Notes: generated from the sequence alone by a model not told the origin. A DNA stretch of 64,000 nt from Trebonia sp964581815 (GCA_964581815.1 CAZORE010000007.1:46099-110098); one strand, 5' to 3'. Counted from the stretch's first letter, positions 41,068-49,743 are shown. A program made the numbers and translations.

Positions 41068-41076
41068 AGGTCCGGA

Positions 41077-42033
41077 TCAACCAGCCCCGCCCGGCCATCC
41101 AGGGTGGGCGCTGGCCATCATGCCGGCCAGGTCCTCGGGATTGATGAACGACGGCGGCGGGGGCGGGCCCCAGCTGTAGAGGGCGCGCGAGTCGGTCCAG
41201 TCCCCGGCCTTCCACAATGCGTCGTCCAGGATGCAGTCCATGTCGGAGTAGTACTCGCAGAAGTTGCCGGCCGGGTCCTTGAAGTACCAGAAGAAGTTGG
41301 AGCCGACGTGATGCCTGCCCAGGCCCCACACGTGCCGGCCAGGATCCTTGCCAAGCAGCGCCGTGGCGCCGCGGCCGATCTCGTCGACGTCCTCCACCTG
41401 CCAGGACGTGTGGTGGAGCATGGTGACGGGTGAGCGCTGGATCATGACGTTGTGGTGGTCGGTAGAGCACCGCATGAAGGCGGCCACGCCTGGGATGCGG
41501 TCGCTCACCTTGAAGCCGATGCCCTCGGTGAAGAACCGGTGGCTAGATTCCTGGTCGGTCGATCCGATGACGACGTGGCCGAGCTTGCGCGGCCGGACCG
41601 GCCCTTCCCGGAGAACACCGGGCGCCCGTTCGGTGGCGCGGACGGTCGCGCCCGGGCCGTTGAAGCCGGGCCACGGGGCAGGCTTCTGCTTGATCTGCGG
41701 CGCGATCTCCACGTTGACCCGTACGTCGGTGCCGGGGTCGGTCACCTGCACCGAGGTGTCGGTGCGGGTGACTTCCAGGCCGAGCGCGGTGACGTTGGCG
41801 GCGATCCGGTTCAGGTCGTCGGGGTCGTCGACCCCGATGCCGAGCTCGAGAAGCCGACGGCGGGCGGCGGCGGCCAGCTTGAGCTGCTCGCCGCCCTCGG
41901 CGGTGGCGAAGGTGGCGGCCCGGGCGCCGGCCGACGGGCCGGCCGGCGTCAGGCCGAAGTCCTCGTAGTAGGCGGCTGTCTCGGCCAGGTTGGGGACGCC
42001 GATGGTGATCCGGGTGAGGCGGTGCAGGGGCAT
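41077..42033 (-). CDS. Two-domain extradiol ring-cleavage dioxygenase
   Basis: 318 residues from ATG 42033. Two VOC domains; the N-terminal one (about 1-110) lacks ligands, as in two-domain type I enzymes. The C-terminal one carries the iron ligands H in LGHVVIGSTD, H in TMLHHTSWQVED and E in NFCEYYSDMDC. FFWYFKDPAGNFCEYY is diagnostic. It should cleave a catechol made by the two oxygenases upstream in the same operon. It is the last gene of the minus-strand operon, one base after the FAH gene. Confidence 0.85.
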   Translation of the reverse strand: MPLHRLTRITIGVPNLAETAAYYEDFGLTPAGPSAGARAATFATAEGGEQLKLAAAARRRLLELGIGVDDPDDLNRIAANVTALGLEVTRTDTSVQVTDPGTDVRVNVEIAPQIKQKPAPWPGFNGPGATVRATERAPGVLREGPVRPRKLGHVVIGSTDQESSHRFFTEGIGFKVSDRIPGVAAFMRCSTDHHNVMIQRSPVTMLHHTSWQVEDVDEIGRGATALLGKDPGRHVWGLGRHHVGSNFFWYFKDPAGNFCEYYSDMDCILDDALWKAGDWTDSRALYSWGPPPPPSFINPEDLAGMMASAHPGWPGGAG

Positions 42034-42034
42034 G

Positions 42035-42895
42035 TCAGGCTCGCTCGATGTAGTCAGGGGAGGCGACGAGACGGGTGTTGATCTCGCCGATGAGGCTGAT
42101 GGTGCTGGTCAGGGTCTCGCCGGGCTTGAGCATCCGCTCCGGCTTACGGCCCATGCCGACGCCGGCGGGCGTGCCGGTCCAGATGACATCACCCGGCAGC
42201 AGCGGGCAGACCTGGGAGAGCTTAGACACCAGAGCCGGCACGCTGAAGATGAGGTTCTTCGTGTTGCCGCTCTGCAGGACCTCATCCCCGATCTGGCACC
42301 TGATGTCCAGGTTCCCGGGGTCGGGGATCTCGTCGAGAGACACCACGGCGGGACCCATCGGGCCGAAGCCGGGGTACGACTTCCCCAGGGAGAACTGCGG
42401 AACCGGACCCGCCAGCTGGACGGTTCGCTCGGACAGGTCGTTGCCGACGGTGAGGCCGGCGACGTGATCCCATCCGTCCGCCTCATCGGCATGCTCCGCC
42501 CGCTTGCCGATCACCACGACAAGCTCGACCTCGTAGTCGACCCTGCTGCTGGGCAGTGCGACAGTAGCTTCCGGCCCCGTGTGACAGGTGGGGAACTTGG
42601 TGAAGACCAGGGGTTCGGCCGGCAGCACCCTTACCCCTGTTTCCTCGGCGTGGTCCTTGTAGTTGAGCCCGATGCCGAAGGCCTGTCGAGGCAACGGCAC
42701 CGGGGAGCGGAGGCTGGCCGGATCGTACGGTGCGGGGGATGCCGTCGTCGACGCCGCAAAGGCCCGCACCTCCTCCCAGCGGGAGTAGACGTCGAGGAAG
42801 TCGGTGCTGAAGGCCCCGTCGCTGGCCCGTGCGAGGTCGATGGCGCCGCCGGCCTCAAGAAGGACCGGGCGGTTTTCCAGGTTGGCGAGTCGCAT
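42035..42895 (-). CDS. Fumarylacetoacetate-hydrolase-family enzyme
   Basis: 286 residues from ATG 42895. FAH domain from about residue 70: FGIGLNYKDHAEETG, metal ligands in RVDYEVELVVVIGKRA and TVGNDLSERTVQ, then GDVIWTGTPAGVGMG. Members act on 2-oxo-acid ring-fission products as hydrolases, isomerases or decarboxylases. It lies between the dioxygenase and the acetoacetate-decarboxylase-family gene, consistent with a meta-cleavage lower pathway. Confidence 0.9.
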   Translation of the reverse strand: MRLANLENRPVLLEAGGAIDLARASDGAFSTDFLDVYSRWEEVRAFAASTTASPAPYDPASLRSPVPLPRQAFGIGLNYKDHAEETGVRVLPAEPLVFTKFPTCHTGPEATVALPSSRVDYEVELVVVIGKRAEHADEADGWDHVAGLTVGNDLSERTVQLAGPVPQFSLGKSYPGFGPMGPAVVSLDEIPDPGNLDIRCQIGDEVLQSGNTKNLIFSVPALVSKLSQVCPLLPGDVIWTGTPAGVGMGRKPERMLKPGETLTSTISLIGEINTRLVASPDYIERA

Positions 42896-42939
42896 GCGTC
42901 GTCTCCGCTTTCGATCGATGACCTTAAGATCCAGCCGCG

Positions 42940-43842
42940 TCAGAACGCTTCGCCGCGTAGGTCATCTGCTGGCTCGACTGACCGTTGCGTGTCGCCCGAT
43001 ATCACGTGCCCAGGGAGCGTTGCCTGGAAGTACGCGGCACTGCGGTACTCCACGACATCGAGGCCCGCCAGGCCGTTGACGACGTGGAAGGTCGTCGGCA
43101 GCTGCTCGAACTTCGCCCGGTTCCACGTGAACTTGCCCGCGCCTTCCCAGCGGCGGTAGCCGGGTACCCGGTTCGGGCCGGCCCCCGGCTGGCTCCCGTT
43201 CGCAGGGGCGGCGCCAGTCGTGACGTGCGCGATGTCGGCGCCGCCAGCGCCGTGGGGGCTGGTGCGGGGGACGTACTTGAAGGTGAGCATGGGATCAGCG
43301 GCCGGCGGCTGCGCATCCCGCACCTCGGTGAGGCCGGTCAGCTCAGCGGAGAAGAACTCGAAGCCGAGCCAGGACGCGGTTCCACTCACGCGCCCGCTCG
43401 CGAGGTCCACACGGAAGTCAGGGAAGTCGGCGGCCAGCTTCGGGAAGCCGAGCTCATCCCGGCCGGTGACGATCGCGTCAGCCAGGCCTTCCCAGATGAC
43501 CGGCATGAAGTTCCCCTCGATCCTCTCTGTCTTTCCCGTGTAGGTGACGGGGATGAGCGGGTGAAGGATGCCGTAGCCACGGCCGGCGAGCCAGTACAGA
43601 TCGCGGAAGAACCCGAGCTGAACCGATACGACGGGCTCGCCGCGCAGGCTGAAGCCTGGCGGCAGCAGCCGCTCGAGCTGTCCGGCCCGGCCGAGGAAGC
43701 TGATGGTCAGGAACTCCAGCCGCATCGTCCCGGTCTCGTCCGCGGTCCACTCGGTGCCGTCCGCCTTCTGGCGCGGACCGGGGGCCGGGCCGAAGCCGAC
43801 GGGCATCCGGTAGCGGGTAAACGGCGTGGTCGTGTTCGGCAT
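42940..43842 (-). CDS. Acetoacetate-decarboxylase-family protein
   Basis: 300 residues from ATG 43842. Acetoacetate-decarboxylase fold: VSVQLGFFRDLYWLAGRGY, TGKTERIEGNFMPVIWEGL, and GRDELGFPKLAADF, whose lysine corresponds to the Schiff-base lysine of the family. Longer than clostridial ADC. Relatives catalyse decarboxylation, aldol or hydratase reactions of keto acids. In this operon it may process the ring-fission product together with the FAH-family enzyme. Confidence 0.8.
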   Translation of the reverse strand: MPNTTTPFTRYRMPVGFGPAPGPRQKADGTEWTADETGTMRLEFLTISFLGRAGQLERLLPPGFSLRGEPVVSVQLGFFRDLYWLAGRGYGILHPLIPVTYTGKTERIEGNFMPVIWEGLADAIVTGRDELGFPKLAADFPDFRVDLASGRVSGTASWLGFEFFSAELTGLTEVRDAQPPAADPMLTFKYVPRTSPHGAGGADIAHVTTGAAPANGSQPGAGPNRVPGYRRWEGAGKFTWNRAKFEQLPTTFHVVNGLAGLDVVEYRSAAYFQATLPGHVISGDTQRSVEPADDLRGEAF

Positions 43843-43861
43843 CCTTTTCCTCCCTGGGCTA

Positions 43862-45328
43862 TCAGGCGACCGTCTGCTGGCCGGGCGCAGCGGCCCCGGC
43901 GGGCACCTGCGGCACCCACGGCCGCGGGTACTTCGGAAGCAGCACAGCGAGAACGACCGCGATCACGGTGAGTCCGACGAGCGTTAGGAGGGGAGCGGTG
44001 TAGCTGCCGGTAACTGCCTTGATCTCGCTCACGGCGTATGGGGCTAGCGCCAGAGCCACGCCCGTGATCGCGAGGAACAGGCCTTGCAGCGCTCCGAAGG
44101 ACTTCAGCCCGAAGTACCTGGCGATCAAGGCCGGGCCGAGGGCCGATTCTGCGCCGGTTTCGAAGCCGAGGAGTGCCATGGAGACGTAGAGGAGCGCAAC
44201 AGAGCCGCTGTTGATGAGCGCGAGCGCCAGGCCGACCGGCACCGTCGCGATGAGCACCGCCACGATCCACGGATGGCGCGCTCGGTCGAGGATGGTCCCG
44301 CCGACGAGCAGCCCGGCGACCGACGTGCCGAAGAGCACGGAGAGTCCGAGCGACACAGTTGCGGCATCGATGCCGGTCTGACCGAAAAAGGCCACGGCGT
44401 TCTGGCGTATCGCGACCGGTCCGGTGGAAGCGAGCGTGAGGAGCAGCAAGATGAAGATCCAGGAACGAGTCCGAATCGCCTGCTTGAACGGTACGCCGGG
44501 CAGGTTGGCATCCAGCACCTTCGGCGCGGCACTGGCGGCAGCGACTTTTGGTTCGGAGATGAGCCAGAGGACGGCCGGGATGCCGAGGACGGCGATCGCG
44601 ATCGCGATCACGTAGTACACGTCGTTCCAGCCGAGTCCCATGAACACCCCGGGGTGGACCGTGGGGGCCGGCGCGTGGACCGCGGAGGCCGGCGCGCCGC
44701 CCGGCGCCGCGGGGGGATGGGACCCTGCCGGGGGAGTTGCCGGGGCGTCGCCGTTCACGAGCCACTGGAACGCTGGAGAGAGAATGGCGCTGGCGAGACT
44801 CGACGTCACCCCGATAAGTCCGAACCCGATTCCGCGGTGCTCGGGAAACCATGACGAGATGACCTTGTAGACGACCCCGAGGCTTGCGGCGAATCCAAAG
44901 GTCGACGCGAGCACGAGGAGCGTTCCCAGCAGCCAGGTCTTACCCGCGCCAAGCGGGATGGCCGCCATGGCGATCGCGTACAGGATCACCGCTGGAAGAG
45001 CGATGCGCCGAACGCCTTGCCAGTCCACCCAGCGTCCGACGAACGGCAGGATGATGGGGCTAATGATGAGCGGCAGGGTGACGAAGAGAAGGATCGCGTC
45101 CGGCGGCGGCGTGCCGGTCTTCATCGCGTACGCCGGCGCGACGAACGGGGTGAGTGCTGAGAGGGCTGAGGGGCTGATAGCCACAAGGATCAGACTGCCT
45201 ATGAGCGCCGCCCGGGCTTGACGGGGCGCCTTCACGAAGTCGGCGACGTACTGTTTCCAGCTGATCTTCGGCGTAACGCTGTCGCGTGTCGGTGTCGTTC
45301 CGGAGGGATCCAGGGTCGGGTGAGGCAT
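43862..45328 (-). CDS. MFS transporter (OFA-like)
   Basis: 488 residues from ATG 45328 with GGAG ahead. Major facilitator with about 12 membrane segments: IGSLILVAISPSALSALTPF, PLIISPIILPFVGRWVDWQG, TLLVLASTFGFAASLGVVYK, and in the second half VSLGLSVLFGTSVAGLLVGG. A Pro/Ala/Gly-rich loop sits in the middle of the first half. It resembles oxalate/formate-type and monocarboxylate transporters. It should import the substrate of module D, taking the place of the ABC systems of the other modules. Confidence 0.8.
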   Translation of the reverse strand: MPHPTLDPSGTTPTRDSVTPKISWKQYVADFVKAPRQARAALIGSLILVAISPSALSALTPFVAPAYAMKTGTPPPDAILLFVTLPLIISPIILPFVGRWVDWQGVRRIALPAVILYAIAMAAIPLGAGKTWLLGTLLVLASTFGFAASLGVVYKVISSWFPEHRGIGFGLIGVTSSLASAILSPAFQWLVNGDAPATPPAGSHPPAAPGGAPASAVHAPAPTVHPGVFMGLGWNDVYYVIAIAIAVLGIPAVLWLISEPKVAAASAAPKVLDANLPGVPFKQAIRTRSWIFILLLLTLASTGPVAIRQNAVAFFGQTGIDAATVSLGLSVLFGTSVAGLLVGGTILDRARHPWIVAVLIATVPVGLALALINSGSVALLYVSMALLGFETGAESALGPALIARYFGLKSFGALQGLFLAITGVALALAPYAVSEIKAVTGSYTAPLLTLVGLTVIAVVLAVLLPKYPRPWVPQVPAGAAAPGQQTVA

Positions 45329-45367
45329 CGGAACTCCTTGAGCTCAGTACCAGCGGGCGTCGGCTGT

Positions 45368-45419
45368 GACGACCGCCTTATTCAGTTGTTTGCGACGGTG
45401 GACGACCGCGCTATTCAGT
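45368..45419. repeat. Pair of 19-bp direct repeats upstream of the MFS gene
   Basis: GACGACCGCCTTATTCAGT (45368-45386) and GACGACCGCGCTATTCAGT (45401-45419) match at 17/19, start-to-start 33 bp, about three helical turns. They lie in the 127-bp gap between oxygenase B and the MFS gene and may bind a regulator of an internal promoter. Confidence 0.45.
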
Positions 45420-45455
45420 CATTGGTGATGGTGATTGGGGCCTACCGCCGCGGGT

Positions 45456-46760
45456 CTAAGCGCGAGGTGGCGGTCCTGCAGGCAGCGGGGCCCGCGACGA
45501 CGGGCCAGCGCCTGGAGCAGGGGAGCTGGGGGCGGCGATCATCGGGAAGGGATCGAGACCGAACAGGTCTCGTCCGTTGATCTCGGCCATCGGATCGAGG
45601 CGGAAGCCGCCATGCGTCGCCAGCACGTGGATGTCGCGGACCGCGCGCTGGAGCGGGTTGCTGAGGGCGACAGCGGACGAGCCGAGTGCGAGCAGTAGTC
45701 CGTCGACCACGCGAAGGCACTCGTGGATCTGGTGGACTAGGTCCATCGTGATCTCGGGCTCATCCCAGGGGAAGAAGTCTTCCCCCGCGAGTGCCCGGCG
45801 GTCGATCTCGTCGGCGTGACGCCAGAGCACCGCGCTGGCCGCATTGATGACCGCCCGCGCCTTGCCTGCGACGACCTGGATCGATGCCATCTCGGACATC
45901 GTCTTGTACGGGAGGTTGAACGGCGGCCGCTTCGCCGCCTGCTGGAGGAACGAGTCGAGGGCGCCGTGCGCGACTCCGACCGCTAGCGCAGCGAAGGCGC
46001 AGGTGGTGGCGACCATCCCGCCGATCGGGCTGTGCTTGAAGGCCAGTCCGGAGTACTTGCCGCGCAGCGCGTCCATCAGGCGCGGGAGGTCGTTGGTGTG
46101 AACGACGCGGTAGTCGGGGACGAAGACCTCCTGGTCCGCTCGCACGCTGTTCGAGTTCGTCGCCTGGAGACCCATGACGTGCCAGTCATCGACGATCGTG
46201 TACTGGTCACGGGACAGGATCCCCATCGCACGCCGGCGTTCTCCGCTTGCCGGGTCGTCGTACTCGAATCCGACCGAGCCCCAGGCCGCGTGCTTGCTGC
46301 CGCTCCCGAAGGACCACTTCCCCTGCACCAGGTAGCCGCCGTCGACCTTCCGGCCGTCGCCGACCTTCGGAGCGAAGACGGTGGCGCCGAACATGATCGG
46401 TCCGACCCAGTCGGTGATGTCGGCGAAGACCTCGTCGTAGGCCTTCGGATCGAAGCCAAGCGCATTCCTCGCGGCGCTGGAGACGATCACGAGCCAGCCG
46501 GCCGAGGCATCGCCCTGACCGAGCGCCTTTACGATCTCCGCAGTGTCGCGTGCGCCCAGTGCGTACCCGCCGAGCTCGATCGGGATCGTGACCTTGAAGG
46601 CACCGACGCGGTCGACTGCCCCGAGCGTGGCGGGCGCGAGCGCTCCGAGTTCCTCGCCTTCTGCCGCGTGCTCGCGCAGCAGCGGCAGCATCTCAAGGAT
46701 CTCATCGCGCATCCGCCGCCCGACCTCGCTGAGGTGCGGCGACTCGGGGAACTTCGGCAT
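45456..46760 (-). CDS. Acyl-CoA-dehydrogenase-fold flavin monooxygenase (oxygenase B)
   Basis: 434 residues from ATG 46760. Same fold as the oxygenases at 17422 and 47438: GAFKVTIPIELGGYALGARD, GDASAGWLVIVSSAARN, beta domain VQGKWSFGSGSKHAAWGSV and DDWHVMGLQATNSNSVRA, helical domain SSAVALSNPLQRAVRDIHVLATHGGFRLD. It ends with a Pro/Ala-rich tail not seen in its neighbour. It needs reduced flavin, for which the FMN reductase at 48958 is the likely source. 2 nt downstream of the NTF2-like gene. Confidence 0.8.
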   Translation of the reverse strand: MPKFPESPHLSEVGRRMRDEILEMLPLLREHAAEGEELGALAPATLGAVDRVGAFKVTIPIELGGYALGARDTAEIVKALGQGDASAGWLVIVSSAARNALGFDPKAYDEVFADITDWVGPIMFGATVFAPKVGDGRKVDGGYLVQGKWSFGSGSKHAAWGSVGFEYDDPASGERRRAMGILSRDQYTIVDDWHVMGLQATNSNSVRADQEVFVPDYRVVHTNDLPRLMDALRGKYSGLAFKHSPIGGMVATTCAFAALAVGVAHGALDSFLQQAAKRPPFNLPYKTMSEMASIQVVAGKARAVINAASAVLWRHADEIDRRALAGEDFFPWDEPEITMDLVHQIHECLRVVDGLLLALGSSAVALSNPLQRAVRDIHVLATHGGFRLDPMAEINGRDLFGLDPFPMIAAPSSPAPGAGPSSRAPLPAGPPPRA

Positions 46761-46762
46761 TC

Positions 46763-47284
46763 TCACTCTCCCATCGGGTTCTGACCTGGCCTTACCTTGC
46801 GGAAGGTGCTCCAGTGCTCGGCGATCTTGCCGCCGTGGACCCGGAAGACGGTGAGGATGTTCCACTCGTAGCTAGCGCCTGGCACGACTGGATCGGGTGC
46901 GAGCTCGCGCATCATGAGGCAGGCGACCTCACCGTCGAGAATGACGCTCACCACGGGCGGCGGCGTCGAACCGACGATGGGCACAAGCCGGAACTGCTCG
47001 ATGAGGTTGTCGCGGCCGTGGCCGAACGCGTTCGGGTCGTGCTGGATGTAGTCCTCGGCGATGTACTTCGTCATCATCTCGACAACCCGCTCCTGCACCA
47101 CGTTGTCGCGGACCATCCGGGAAAGATCGGCTTCGAACTCGATGAGCAACCGCTTCATCGCAGTGCGCTCCGGCGACGGGTCAGCCGCGACGGCGGCCTT
47201 GAACTCTTCGTTGTCGAGCCAGTTCGCGTAGATCGCGGTATCGCTGATCTCAGCGACGCCATTTACGATCGTGAATCCGCTCAC
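46763..47284 (-). CDS. NTF2/SnoaL-like protein
   Basis: 173 residues from GTG 47284, chosen for AAAGGA 8 nt upstream. NTF2-like fold: VVEMMTKYIAEDYIQHDPNAFGHGRDNLIEQF, then VVSVILDGEVACLMMRELAPD and the C-terminal YEWNILTVFRVHGGKIAEHWSTF. YIQHNP-like and GKI-x-EHW motifs are common in SnoaL-like proteins next to flavin oxygenases. Possibly an isomerase, lyase or carrier for a ring product. The 5' untranslated part carries a remnant of another oxygenase gene. Confidence 0.75.
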   Translation of the reverse strand: MSGFTIVNGVAEISDTAIYANWLDNEEFKAAVAADPSPERTAMKRLLIEFEADLSRMVRDNVVQERVVEMMTKYIAEDYIQHDPNAFGHGRDNLIEQFRLVPIVGSTPPPVVSVILDGEVACLMMRELAPDPVVPGASYEWNILTVFRVHGGKIAEHWSTFRKVRPGQNPMGE

Positions 47285-47303
47285 GGTCGGGGTCCTTTCT
47301 TGT

Positions 47304-47375
47304 GGGCTCTGCGCCGCGCTCGGGTACGGCCTCGCCGAAGATGAGGAACGGCTCGAGCCCCCACGACCCCGTCGA
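47304..47375 (-). pseudogene. Remnant of a third flavin monooxygenase C-terminus
   Basis: In one minus-strand frame this reads STGSWGLEPFLIFGEAVPE and continues RGAEP with no stop, running on into the NTF2 gene region. It closely matches the C-terminus of oxygenase A (ITGRRLLGLEPFLMMGGAVP). It has no start codon and no upstream oxygenase sequence, so it is the tail of a lost paralogue, left between oxygenase A and the NTF2-like gene. Confidence 0.55.
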
Positions 47376-47437
47376 CCGTTCTGCTCTGCCTGCATCACCT
47401 GCGGGTTGTGTACCGTGACTATCGGGGTGGTGGTGGG

Positions 47438-48730
47438 TCAGCGGGCGGAGACATCCGGCACCGCGCCGCCCATCATCAGGAAGGGCTCGAGGCCGAGCAG
47501 TCGCCTGCCGGTGATCTCTGCCTGCGGGTCGAGGCGCATCGCGCCGTGTGAGTTCAGGACACGGGCATCCCTGACGAAGCGCTGAATGGGGTTGCTCAGC
47601 GAAACGGTCGACGAGCCCAGCGTCCGCTGGAGGTTGTTGATCGCCTCTTCGCACAGGTTGGAGGCGTAGGCCAGGGCGAGAGTGATCTGCGCGTCTTCGT
47701 CGGGGCCGAAGCCGCGGCCCTGTTCGGCCCGCGCGTCGACCTCGCTGGCCGATCCTTCGATCACCGCTGCGGCGGCGCCAATCATCGCCTGGGCGCGGCC
47801 GACGGCGACGTGCACCGAGGGCATGTCGGCCACCGTCGGGTAGGGGAGGTTGAACGGCTTTTTCCTGGGAGCCTGCTCGATAAAGGCGGCGAGTGCTCCC
47901 CGCGCCATCCCGAGTGTGACCGAGACGCAGCTGAGGGCGACGACCAGCAGGAGCGCGGTGCCGCTCTGGCGGAACGCGGGTCCCGAGTACTTGTCGCGAA
48001 CGGCCTCTGCGCGTTCGGGAACCTCCGCGATGTCCAGGAAGCGGTAGTCCGGGACGAACAGTTCCTCCTCGACCTTGAGGCTGTTGCTCGAGGTGCCGGC
48101 CAGGCCCATCACGTGCCAGTCGTCGACGATCTCGTACTGGCTGCGCTCGAGGACGCACAGGCCGCGCCCGCTTCCGTGAGCCGGATCGAACTCGACGCCG
48201 ACTATCGCATAGGGCGCGTGCCAGCAGCCGCTCCCGAACGCCCACTTTCCCTTGACCATCCAGCCTTCGTCGACCCGGCGCGCGGCGCCGACGCTGGTCG
48301 AGAACACTGACGCGCCGACCGCAAGAAGACCTGCATGATCGTCGGCGTTGGCCGCGATCTCGTCGACCACCTGCTGGTCCAGCATCAGGACGTTCCGGAG
48401 CCCGACGCCGCAGAAGGCGATCCAGCCGGCGGACCCGTCGCCTTCCGCAACGGTGGAGATGACCTCCACGAGGTCGCGGGCGCCGAGAGCCAGGCCTCCC
48501 CACTCCGTGGGCATCGTCATCTTGAAGATCCCCGCTGCCGCGAGGGCCTCGAGCACCGCCGGGGTAAGGTGCGTGAGCCGCTCGCTCTCCCGCGCCTGGT
48601 CCCGCAAGAAGGGGATCAGCTCCCTGGCCTCGGCGCTGATGCGCCTCCCGGTATCGCTCAGGTACCGGTCCGACACGGGCCGGGCCGCCTCGCTGTCAGG
48701 TTCCATTGTCTCGTTCTTAAGCGCCGTCAT
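47438..48730 (-). CDS. Acyl-CoA-dehydrogenase-fold flavin monooxygenase (oxygenase A)
   Basis: 430 residues from ATG 48730 with GAGGAGG about 11 nt upstream (ATG 48706 also possible). GIFKMTMPTEWGGLALGARD, GDGSAGWIAFCGVGLRN, VKGKWAFGSGCWHAPYAIVG, DDWHVMGLAGTSSNSLKV and SSTVSLSNPIQRFVRDARVLNSHGAMRLD mark the HsaA/HpaH-C2-like oxygenase group. It is a paralogue of oxygenase B two genes downstream. First gene of the seven-gene minus-strand operon of module D, driven by a promoter whose spacer is an operator. Confidence 0.8.
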   Translation of the reverse strand: MTALKNETMEPDSEAARPVSDRYLSDTGRRISAEARELIPFLRDQARESERLTHLTPAVLEALAAAGIFKMTMPTEWGGLALGARDLVEVISTVAEGDGSAGWIAFCGVGLRNVLMLDQQVVDEIAANADDHAGLLAVGASVFSTSVGAARRVDEGWMVKGKWAFGSGCWHAPYAIVGVEFDPAHGSGRGLCVLERSQYEIVDDWHVMGLAGTSSNSLKVEEELFVPDYRFLDIAEVPERAEAVRDKYSGPAFRQSGTALLLVVALSCVSVTLGMARGALAAFIEQAPRKKPFNLPYPTVADMPSVHVAVGRAQAMIGAAAAVIEGSASEVDARAEQGRGFGPDEDAQITLALAYASNLCEEAINNLQRTLGSSTVSLSNPIQRFVRDARVLNSHGAMRLDPQAEITGRRLLGLEPFLMMGGAVPDVSAR

Positions 48731-48765
48731 CGCGTTCGAAACCCTCCTCCTCGAGAATTGGTGTG

Positions 48766-48795
48766 ACCATACTGGACGGTACAGTTTTTTGTCAA
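48766..48795 (-). promoter_or_regulatory. Operator-in-spacer promoter of the oxygenase operon
   Basis: Minus strand: TTGACA (48795-48790), 18-bp spacer, TATGGT (48771-48766). The spacer consists almost wholly of the TetR box 48771-48785. Confidence 0.65.
48771..48785. promoter_or_regulatory. Module D TetR box 1
   Basis: ACTGGACGGTACAGT, form ACTG-N7-CAGT, located between -35 and -10 of the oxygenase operon promoter. Confidence 0.7.
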
Positions 48796-48858
48796 GGATG
48801 CCGTGACCGAGGGTCGTGGCCGCCGTGAGCAGGAGATCCTCATCCTCGGGGCCGGCGA

Positions 48859-48886
48859 TTGACAAAACTGGACGGTGCAGTATTCT
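48859..48886 (+). promoter_or_regulatory. Operator-in-spacer promoter of the FMN reductase gene
   Basis: TTGACA (48859-48864), 16-bp spacer, TATTCT (48881-48886). The TetR box 48867-48881 fills the spacer, mirroring the divergent promoter 64 nt away. Confidence 0.65.
48867..48881. promoter_or_regulatory. Module D TetR box 2
   Basis: ACTGGACGGTGCAGT, 14/15 identical to box 1 at 48771-48785, same orientation. Confidence 0.7.
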
Positions 48887-48957
48887 GCGGAGGACGTGAC
48901 CGGGTCCGCGTGGGCGGCGGCGCCTTGATACGACGATTGACGAGGAGACAGCAGTCA

Positions 48958-49560
48958 GTGCAACAGCTACAGGTTGTTATCGGGAGCACACGGCCCGGAC
49001 GAGCCGGCCTGCCAGTCGGCCGCTGGGCCGCCGCGGCCGCAGCCAAGCACGGCGGGTTCGACGTCGAACTGGTTGACCTCGAGGAGATGCGGCTGCCGCT
49101 CCTCGACGAGCCCCACCACCCGCGGATGGGCCAGTACACGAAGGATCACACGCTCCGCTGGAGCGAGAAGGTCAGCGCGGCTGACGCCTTCGTGTTCGTC
49201 ACGCCGGAGTACAACTACGGGCCGCCGCCAGCCTTGCTCAACGCGGTCAACTTCCTCTACGCCGAGTGGGCGTACAAGCCTGCCGCGTTCGTAAGCTACG
49301 GCGGCGTGGCGGGCGGGCTGCGCTCGGTCCAGGCACTCAAGCAGGTCCTCACAACCCTGCGGATGGTTCCGATCCCGGAGGGCGTTGCCATCCCGTTCGT
49401 GTTCGAGCACCTGAGCCCGACGGGCCTGACGCCGCCTGCGGCGGCCGTGGCCGCGGTCGGTCCGATGCTGGACGAACTGCTCCGGTGGACCAACGCCCTC
49501 AAGGACCTGCGCAACAGCCCGCCGCCCGCGGCACCGCCCCCGCCGCCAGCCGGTCGCTGA
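48958..49560 (+). CDS. NAD(P)H-dependent FMN reductase
   Basis: 200 residues from GTG 48958 with GAGGAG ahead. Flavodoxin-like NADPH-dependent FMN reductase: QVVIGSTRPGRAGLPVGRWA binds FMN phosphate, DLEEMRLPLLDEPHHP, FVFVTPEYNYGPPPALLNAV for the flavin ring, and FVSYGGVAGGLRSVQAL. It ends in a Pro/Ala-rich tail. It should make FMNH2 for oxygenases A and B, whose operon is divergent and shares the operator. The 3' end is next to the assembly gap, but the stop codon is present on both sides. Confidence 0.85.
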   Translation: MQQLQVVIGSTRPGRAGLPVGRWAAAAAAKHGGFDVELVDLEEMRLPLLDEPHHPRMGQYTKDHTLRWSEKVSAADAFVFVTPEYNYGPPPALLNAVNFLYAEWAYKPAAFVSYGGVAGGLRSVQALKQVLTTLRMVPIPEGVAIPFVFEHLSPTGLTPPAAAVAAVGPMLDELLRWTNALKDLRNSPPPAAPPPPPAGR

Positions 49561-49725
49561 CGCAACCAAANNNNNNNNNNNNNNNNNNNNNNNNNNNNNN
49601 NNNNNNNNNNNNNNNNNNNNNNNNNNNNNNNNNNNNNNNNNNNNNNNNNNNNNNNNNNNNNNNNNNNNNNAGCCCGCCGCCCGCGGCACCGCCCCCGCCG
49701 CCAGCCGGTCGCTGACGCAACCAAA
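49516..49725. repeat. Assembly gap of 100 N flanked by an identical 55-base sequence
   Basis: Bases 49516-49570 and 49671-49725 are identical over 55 nt, with N at 49571-49670. The repeat is the 3' end of the FMN reductase gene, including its stop. It is best explained by two contig ends that overlap but were joined as a scaffold gap of fixed size, so little or no sequence may really be missing. Confidence 0.85.
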
Positions 49726-49743
49726 CTGACGCAACCGGAGGGA

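Noticed and set aside
43707..44852. 381-codon minus-strand open frame overlapping the MFS and decarboxylase-family genes
   Set aside because: Out-of-frame reading of the MFS gene; composition is Arg-rich without membrane segments.
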